Below are positions 28,148 to 33,500 of a stretch of 33,500 nucleotides of DNA, piece after piece. The DNA is from Gammaproteobacteria bacterium. GTDB lineage: Bacteria; Pseudomonadota; Gammaproteobacteria; JAJDOJ01. The translations under genes and the position numbers were made by a program. Each line of letters starts with the position of its first letter. Position 1 is the stretch's first letter. The stretch lies in contig JALVEU010000140.1 of the NCBI GenBank assembly GCA_027030565.1, positions 1 to 33,500 on the forward strand, in the 5' to 3' direction. The notes under the pieces are model-generated. The model had not been told where the DNA came from. It ran no database searches and saw nothing but the letters and a program-made list of their open reading frames with translations.

Positions 28148-30970
28148 TCAGCCCGGGTTGCGGCGACGGCGTGCCGCCCAGCCGGCCGCCGCCAGACCGA
28201 GCAGCGTCCATGGGCCCAGCGCGCCACCACCACTGGCGCCCTCCACCCGCACCGCCACGGTATCCGTCGCGCTGGCGCCGCTGTCGTCGCTCACCGTCAG
28301 CTCGAAGACCAGGGTGCCATTCTCGTTGGGCGCCTGGAAGCTGGGCGTGGCCGTATCCGCGCCATGCAGCACCACGGCCGGACCGGAGACCTGGGTCCAG
28401 CGATAGCTGAGCGGATCCCCCTCCGGATCCGTACTGGCACTCCCGTCCAGTCGGACCGTCGTCTTGGCCTGCACCGTCTGGTCTGCACCGGCATCGGCAC
28501 GGGGCTTGAGGTTGATCTCCAGGGTCACGGTATCGGTCTCGGACGCGCCGAAGCGGTCCACCACCGTGAGCTGGAACGCCAGGATGCCGTCCTCGCCGGG
28601 GACCGTGAAGCTGGGCGTCTTGCTGTCCGGATCACTCAACTGGACGGCCGGGCCGAGGGTCTGCACCCAGGTATAGGTGGCGCCGTCGCCCTGGCTGCGG
28701 CTGCCATCCAGGGTCACCCGCTCGCCCTCGGTGACCTTGCCGCCGGGACCCGCGTCGGCGATCAGCGCCGTCTTGCAGATGTAGAGCCGCACGTCGTCCA
28801 GATACCAGCCCCGCGCCCCCACGTTGGGGTCCGTGGAGATCCGCCACCGGAACCGCACGTGCTGGCCCGCCAGCGGCCCCAGATCCAGGCGCGTCGACAC
28901 GTAGCCATGGCTCAGGCGCGTGAACGCCGCGTGGCCAGGGTTGGGATTGCCCTGGTTGGGATCCAGCGCCCCGTTGTAGCCCTGGCCGGAGTCGATGAGG
29001 TGACCCGCGTCGAACCAGGTCTTCCCGTTGTCGGTGCTGTACTCGAGAAACCCGCCGTCGAAGGTGCGCGTACCCGACTGCCCGAACTCGAACTCGAAGG
29101 CATGACGGAAGTGCAGATAGGCCTTGGCGGGGACGCCCACCGCCGGCACCATCTCCGCCACCGAATCGGTGGTCTCAGGCAGATCGGGCGCACTGAGCAT
29201 GGACCGGCCGGAGGTGGCGTAACCCTGCGCGTAGGCCCAGGCCACCGGCCCGCTGAACGTCTTGAAGGCCCAGTATCCGCGACTCGGATCCTCCATGTCG
29301 TCGAAGAACAGGTGGTGCGGCACCAACCCGGCCGGACACAGGGCCGCCTCGGGATTGAATCCCGGCTGCGGCTGCTCGTTCATCTCCACCGCTTCGGTGG
29401 CAGCGCGGACCTGGTCACAGTCGTCGGCGGTGATGCCCCGGGTCCCCACCAGATTGAGGCAGGCCTGATGCAGATCGTAATACAAGTCCAGATAGTCGCT
29501 GCCCGAGGTGAGCAGATTGGTCAGGGCCTCGTAATAGATGGCGGCCACCTTGTCGATGCCGAGTCCGCGGACAGTGACACCGTTGAAGGTGTCGCCATCG
29601 GTCATCAGGTAGGCGGCCTTGTTGTTGATGCCACTGTTGATGTGCACCCCGCCGTTGTCGGTGGCGGCCCGGTGGTAGAGGGGGCTGCTCATACGGTCCG
29701 GCTGCACGGTCCCGAAGGGCCCCAGGCGTTGATCGCTGGCGGGGTTGCGCATGTCGCGCACGGCACCGGAGAAGGCGATGGCATCCTCGCCGAGCAGCCA
29801 GCGAACCTCGGGAGAGTCGTCTCCAGCCCCGTCGGTCAGGTCGATGAACTCACCGAAGATGTCCGACAGCGACTCGTTGATGGCCCCAGACTGGAAGTAG
29901 TAGAAGAGGTTGGCCTCGAACTGGGTGATGCCGTGCACCATCTCGTGGCCAGCGATGTCGTCGGTGACCGCGCCGTCGCAGTACGTCATTTCGTCACCGT
30001 CCCAGAAGGCGTTGGGGCAAGACACCCCATCGTTCCAATGCACGGTGGAGATCAAGGGCGAGCCCAGGTCGTCGATTCCATCGCGACCGAATCGCTGGAA
30101 AAAGAAATCATAGGTATGGCCCGCGAAGCGGTGGGCGTCGTCGCCCTCTGGGTCGAGCCCCCCCGTGCAGTCCGGCTGCGCCTCGGTGCACAGGAGGGTC
30201 TTGCGCTGGACCGCGGTCCCGTCCGCCGAGTAGGTCAGCCGGTCCCGGGCGGCGTGGATCTGATTGAAATGCAGCGCGACCGAACCGTCGTGGGCATCGA
30301 TCAGGACCAATTCACGTACGGGGAGGCCAGTGGCCTTCACTTCCAATTTCCAGACCAGGCGCGCAGGTCCATCGCCGGGTTGCAGCAGGCGGGGGACGTA
30401 GACGAACAGCTGCGCCTCACCGGCCTGGAGTGCCGAAGGGTCCAGCCCATGCCATTTGGCCACTGCGGACAGGGCGGTGGCCCGGGCCTGCGCTGCGTCG
30501 ACCAGGGGCTGCGTGTCCACCGCTGGGCTTGCCCCCTCCCCGTTGATGGCCAGCACCGCCCCATCGGGCGACAGGTGCACCCGAAGCTCGCCGCCCAGCA
30601 CTGGGACACCGCCCACCTCCTGGCGGTAGCCCACCACGGCGCGCCCCCCATCCAGCACCCGTTTCCATACGGGCCGCAGCTGCGCGGCGGGGTCCCGCAC
30701 CCCGAACAGCGGCGCATACTGCTGGAGTGCGGCCGAGGCACGTGCCTTCACGGAGGCCCGGGCATTGAGGGGTGCGTCCACAGGCAGGGCGCCACCCGGC
30801 GGGGCACCCACGAACCGCACCTGCTGGGTGGCCGTGTCGGTGCCTACCCGCACCCCCTGCTTCTCCAGAGCGGTGACCGAAAGCGAGGCTTCGGCCCCGG
30901 TCGAGGTCCAGAGTGTCACCCCCAATGCCGCGCCCACACACCAGCGCAATCGTTCCCCGGTCGTCCACAT
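28148..30970 (-). CDS. Secreted M4 (thermolysin-like) metalloprotease with MAM-like and tandem PKD/REJ-like domains and GlyGly-CTERM-like tail
   Basis: DDIAGHEMVHGITQFEANL...GAINESLSDIFGEF (HExxH + E); propeptide QEVGGVPVLGGELRVHL; ADAGPGGKVTEGERVTLDGS...TLEIN and ADAGADQTVQAKTTVRLDGSAS...; C-terminus GASGGGALGPWTLLGLAAAGWAARRRRNPG. Confidence 0.92.
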   Translation of the reverse strand: MWTTGERLRWCVGAALGVTLWTSTGAEASLSVTALEKQGVRVGTDTATQQVRFVGAPPGGALPVDAPLNARASVKARASAALQQYAPLFGVRDPAAQLRPVWKRVLDGGRAVVGYRQEVGGVPVLGGELRVHLSPDGAVLAINGEGASPAVDTQPLVDAAQARATALSAVAKWHGLDPSALQAGEAQLFVYVPRLLQPGDGPARLVWKLEVKATGLPVRELVLIDAHDGSVALHFNQIHAARDRLTYSADGTAVQRKTLLCTEAQPDCTGGLDPEGDDAHRFAGHTYDFFFQRFGRDGIDDLGSPLISTVHWNDGVSCPNAFWDGDEMTYCDGAVTDDIAGHEMVHGITQFEANLFYYFQSGAINESLSDIFGEFIDLTDGAGDDSPEVRWLLGEDAIAFSGAVRDMRNPASDQRLGPFGTVQPDRMSSPLYHRAATDNGGVHINSGINNKAAYLMTDGDTFNGVTVRGLGIDKVAAIYYEALTNLLTSGSDYLDLYYDLHQACLNLVGTRGITADDCDQVRAATEAVEMNEQPQPGFNPEAALCPAGLVPHHLFFDDMEDPSRGYWAFKTFSGPVAWAYAQGYATSGRSMLSAPDLPETTDSVAEMVPAVGVPAKAYLHFRHAFEFEFGQSGTRTFDGGFLEYSTDNGKTWFDAGHLIDSGQGYNGALDPNQGNPNPGHAAFTRLSHGYVSTRLDLGPLAGQHVRFRWRISTDPNVGARGWYLDDVRLYICKTALIADAGPGGKVTEGERVTLDGSRSQGDGATYTWVQTLGPAVQLSDPDSKTPSFTVPGEDGILAFQLTVVDRFGASETDTVTLEINLKPRADAGADQTVQAKTTVRLDGSASTDPEGDPLSYRWTQVSGPAVVLHGADTATPSFQAPNENGTLVFELTVSDDSGASATDTVAVRVEGASGGGALGPWTLLGLAAAGWAARRRRNPG

Positions 30971-31163
30971 GATTTGTTGTCCTCGCTGCCTTTCCAGCCC
31001 TTCCGACTTCTTTCTGTCTGCGACCCCGCGCACCGCGCGGTCTGCAAGCAATGGTCCTGCGGCAAGTGCTCGCAAGCCTGTGACCGCAGGCCGCAGTACA
31101 CCCTCGCCCGCACAGCCGGGCCGGCCTCGGGTCGCGGCCCCGGCGGCGGAGCGCCGGTCACAT

Positions 31164-31679
31164 TCACTCTTCGGGCACTTGCCCCAGGCAGTCCTTGCGC
31201 GAACCGGCCGACTCGAGAAGCGCGAAATAGCCGGCCAGCTTCCTGATGAGCGCCTGACGGGGATCCGATTCCGGAAGCGGCCCCACCCAGGCGGTCCGGT
31301 GCACGCCGCGCGCATCGATCAACGTGAGATCGTAGTCCAGGCAGTCACGACACGCTGTGGACAAGGCGGCAGACGGTGCCGTTTTCCGGTCGAACTCCAC
31401 CCTCGCGGCCATCGCCGCCAGCGCGTCCAGCTCCTGCCGCGTGGCCGCGCCACGGGCGCAACGTCCCCGACGGCGGTCCGCGACCCACACCACACCATCG
31501 CCCCGCACGCGGAGCACTCGCACGAGTCCCGTCAGGCCACCGGAGACCTGGAGGCGCAGCTCCTCGAAGTCCGCACGTGTTCCTCCGGAGTCGGGGTGGG
31601 TGACGGCACAACCGAGCAGGAACAGGGAGAGCAGGGCCATGGCCGCCGTGCGGGCGCCGAGCCTACTATGTGGAGCCAT
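31164..31679 (-). CDS. Small putative lipoprotein of unknown function
   Basis: Signal peptide plus lipobox-like ALLSLFLLGCAV; overlaps the 3' end of lptE. Confidence 0.65.
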   Translation of the reverse strand: MAPHSRLGARTAAMALLSLFLLGCAVTHPDSGGTRADFEELRLQVSGGLTGLVRVLRVRGDGVVWVADRRRGRCARGAATRQELDALAAMAARVEFDRKTAPSAALSTACRDCLDYDLTLIDARGVHRTAWVGPLPESDPRQALIRKLAGYFALLESAGSRKDCLGQVPEE

Positions 31680-32214
31680 GGCCGGCGCCCTGCGATGGGT
31701 TCTGGGTGGGCGAGTGCATCGTCTGCAGTCGATACAGGATGAGTCGCACGGCCTCACGCTCCATGTCCTCGCGTCGGGCCGCCGCTTCGGCGTCGACGGC
31801 CAACACCTGGTTGGGGTCGAACAACAAGGTGCGGGTCAGGTGAAGCTGCGCCGGCCGGAGCAGGGTCCGTCCCCGGCGATCCACCACATCGTAGCGCACG
31901 TCCATGAACAGTGCATATTCTTGCGCCTTGCCGCTGGGGGCCACGGAAACCACACGCAGGCCGGAACGGTTGTGCAGGATGCGCAGGACCGCATCGGCCG
32001 GCTCCCCGGGTCCCGCCACCCGCACCCCATGGGCCTGGAGCCGCCGGCGCAGCTCGGCGCCGAGCACGGTGAAACCCGGCGCTCCCCGGATCTCGATCCG
32101 CTCGAGTCCCTGGGGCACGGCGATCTGCCCCCGCGGGTGGAAGCCGCAACCCGCGCCGACCAGCAGGCAGACCACGATCCCCCAGCCCCAAGGGTGTACC
32201 CGCCCGCCGCTCAT
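31666..32214 (-). CDS. lptE: LPS assembly lipoprotein LptE
   Basis: Lipobox-like [38 protein letters not shown]; directly downstream of leuS (ATGA overlap). Confidence 0.9.
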   Translation of the reverse strand: MSGGRVHPWGWGIVVCLLVGAGCGFHPRGQIAVPQGLERIEIRGAPGFTVLGAELRRRLQAHGVRVAGPGEPADAVLRILHNRSGLRVVSVAPSGKAQEYALFMDVRYDVVDRRGRTLLRPAQLHLTRTLLFDPNQVLAVDAEAAARREDMEREAVRLILYRLQTMHSPTQNPSQGAGHGST

Positions 32215-33500
32215 GCCACCACGAAGTTGACCAGCCGGCCGGGCACCACGACGACCTTGCGCACGGTCCTGCCCTCCAGATGGCGGGCCACGTTGGGCTG
32301 CGCCCGGGCCAGGGTCTCGAGGGTCCCGCGGTCCGCATCGGCCGGCACCACGATGCGCGCGCGCAACTTACCGTTGACCTGCACCCCGATCTCCACCGTG
32401 GCCGAGACCAGCGCGGCCTCGTCCACCTGCGGCCAACCCGCCTCGAGCACATCCTCACCCAGACCGAGTGCACGCCACAAGGCGTGGGTGATGTGCGGTG
32501 CGATGGGGGCCAGCAGGCGCAGCACGATGGACAGTCCTTCGCGCAGCACGGCATCGGCATCACGGCCGGACCCGAGCCGCGTCAAGACGTTTACCATGGT
32601 CATGGCCGCCGAGACTACCGTGTTGAACTGCTGGCGTTCGTAGTCGTAGAGTGCCTTCTTCAAGGCCGCGTGGATTTCGCGCCGGGCGTCACGCAGCGTC
32701 TCGTCCAGCCCGGCGGGATCCACTTGTGCGGCCTCCCGCACCGATGCTGCACGCTCCTGCGCCAGATTCCACAGACGGCGCAGGAAGCGGTGCGCCCCTT
32801 CGACCCCCTCGTCCGACCACTCCAAGGTCTGATCCGGGGGTGCGGCGAACATGACGAACAGGCGCACGGTATCGGCCCCGAACCGGTCGATGAGCGCCTG
32901 CGGGTCCACGCCGTTGTTCTTGGACTTGGACATCTTCTCGAGGCCACCGGGGGTGACCGGTTGCCCGTCGTGCCGCCACACCGCGCGCAGCACCCGGCCC
33001 TTCTCGTCGCGTTCCACCTCCACCTCGGCCGGATTGAACCACTCGATGCGCCCGTCCTCGTGCCTGCGATAATAGGTCTCGGCGACCACCATGCCCTGGG
33101 TGAGCAGCCGCGTGAACGGCTCGTCACAGTGCACGAGTCCCTCGTCACGCATCACCTTGTGGAAGAACCGGGCGTAGAGCAGATGCAGGATGGCATGCTC
33201 GATGCCCCCCACGTACTGATCCACCGGCATCCAGTAGTCGACCCGTTCGTCCACCATGGCGGTGGCACAGTCGTGGGAGCAATACCGCGCGAAATACCAA
33301 GAGGACTCCACGAAGGTGTCGAAGGTGTCGGTCTCCCGCCGCCGGCCGTCGCCCAGGTCGTAGAACTCGGGCATCCGTGCCAGGGGCGAGCCGGTGCCGT
33401 CCACCACCACGTCCTCGGGCAACACCACGGGGAGCTCGGGGGCAGGCTCGGGGGTACCGTCAGGAGCGTAGACCACGGGGATGGGACAGCCCCAGTAGCG
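32211..33500 (-). CDS. leuS: Leucyl-tRNA synthetase, C-terminal portion (5' end lies outside the window)
   Basis: [54 protein letters not shown]; the reading frame runs to the window edge. Confidence 0.96.
   Translation of the reverse strand, partial: RYWGCPIPVVYAPDGTPEPAPELPVVLPEDVVVDGTGSPLARMPEFYDLGDGRRRETDTFDTFVESSWYFARYCSHDCATAMVDERVDYWMPVDQYVGGIEHAILHLLYARFFHKVMRDEGLVHCDEPFTRLLTQGMVVAETYYRRHEDGRIEWFNPAEVEVERDEKGRVLRAVWRHDGQPVTPGGLEKMSKSKNNGVDPQALIDRFGADTVRLFVMFAAPPDQTLEWSDEGVEGAHRFLRRLWNLAQERAASVREAAQVDPAGLDETLRDARREIHAALKKALYDYERQQFNTVVSAAMTMVNVLTRLGSGRDADAVLREGLSIVLRLLAPIAPHITHALWRALGLGEDVLEAGWPQVDEAALVSATVEIGVQVNGKLRARIVVPADADRGTLETLARAQPNVARHLEGRTVRKVVVVPGRLVNFVVA

Noticed and set aside
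28079-31246. 1055-aa plus-strand ORF antisense to the M4 protease
   Set aside because: Long stop-free antisense frame expected at this GC content; no domain signature, while the minus strand encodes HExxH and sorting motifs.

Overview
The window is a GC-rich gammaproteobacterial-type chromosome segment and is almost fully coding. From left to right it contains: (1) a membrane diguanylate cyclase (GGEEF plus a canonical I-site) whose extracytoplasmic part looks like a prenyltransferase/squalene-cyclase alpha-alpha toroid; (2) an HSL-type alpha/beta hydrolase; (3) a ~12 kb minus-strand operon (about 15332 to 3229) encoding an Mrp-antiporter/complex-I hybrid: MrpE-F-G, DUF4040/MrpA-C-like, MnhB, MnhC, two MrpD/NuoL-type subunits, NuoH, NuoB, NuoC, NuoD, a NuoI::GltD/NfnB-type fusion flavoprotein, and a rubrerythrin-like protein; (4) dapB; (5) the heat-shock locus hrcA-grpE-dnaK-dnaJ with a CIRCE element and two sigma32-type promoters; (6) nadK, recN, fur, bamE, rnfH, ratA, an NSS symporter and smpB; (7) a secreted M4 metalloprotease with a GlyGly-CTERM-like tail; (8) a small lipoprotein, lptE and the 3' part of leuS. 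The best candidate for an undescribed system is the Mrp/complex-I hybrid. Its gene order resembles the archaeal Mbx/Mbs complexes. Its large subunit keeps only half of each [NiFe] CxxC motif (CxxD / CxxE), its small subunit has a hydrogenase-like CxxC, and its electron-input module is a fused ferredoxin-flavin pyridine-nucleotide oxidoreductase. All identifications are from reading the sequence; no database search was run.
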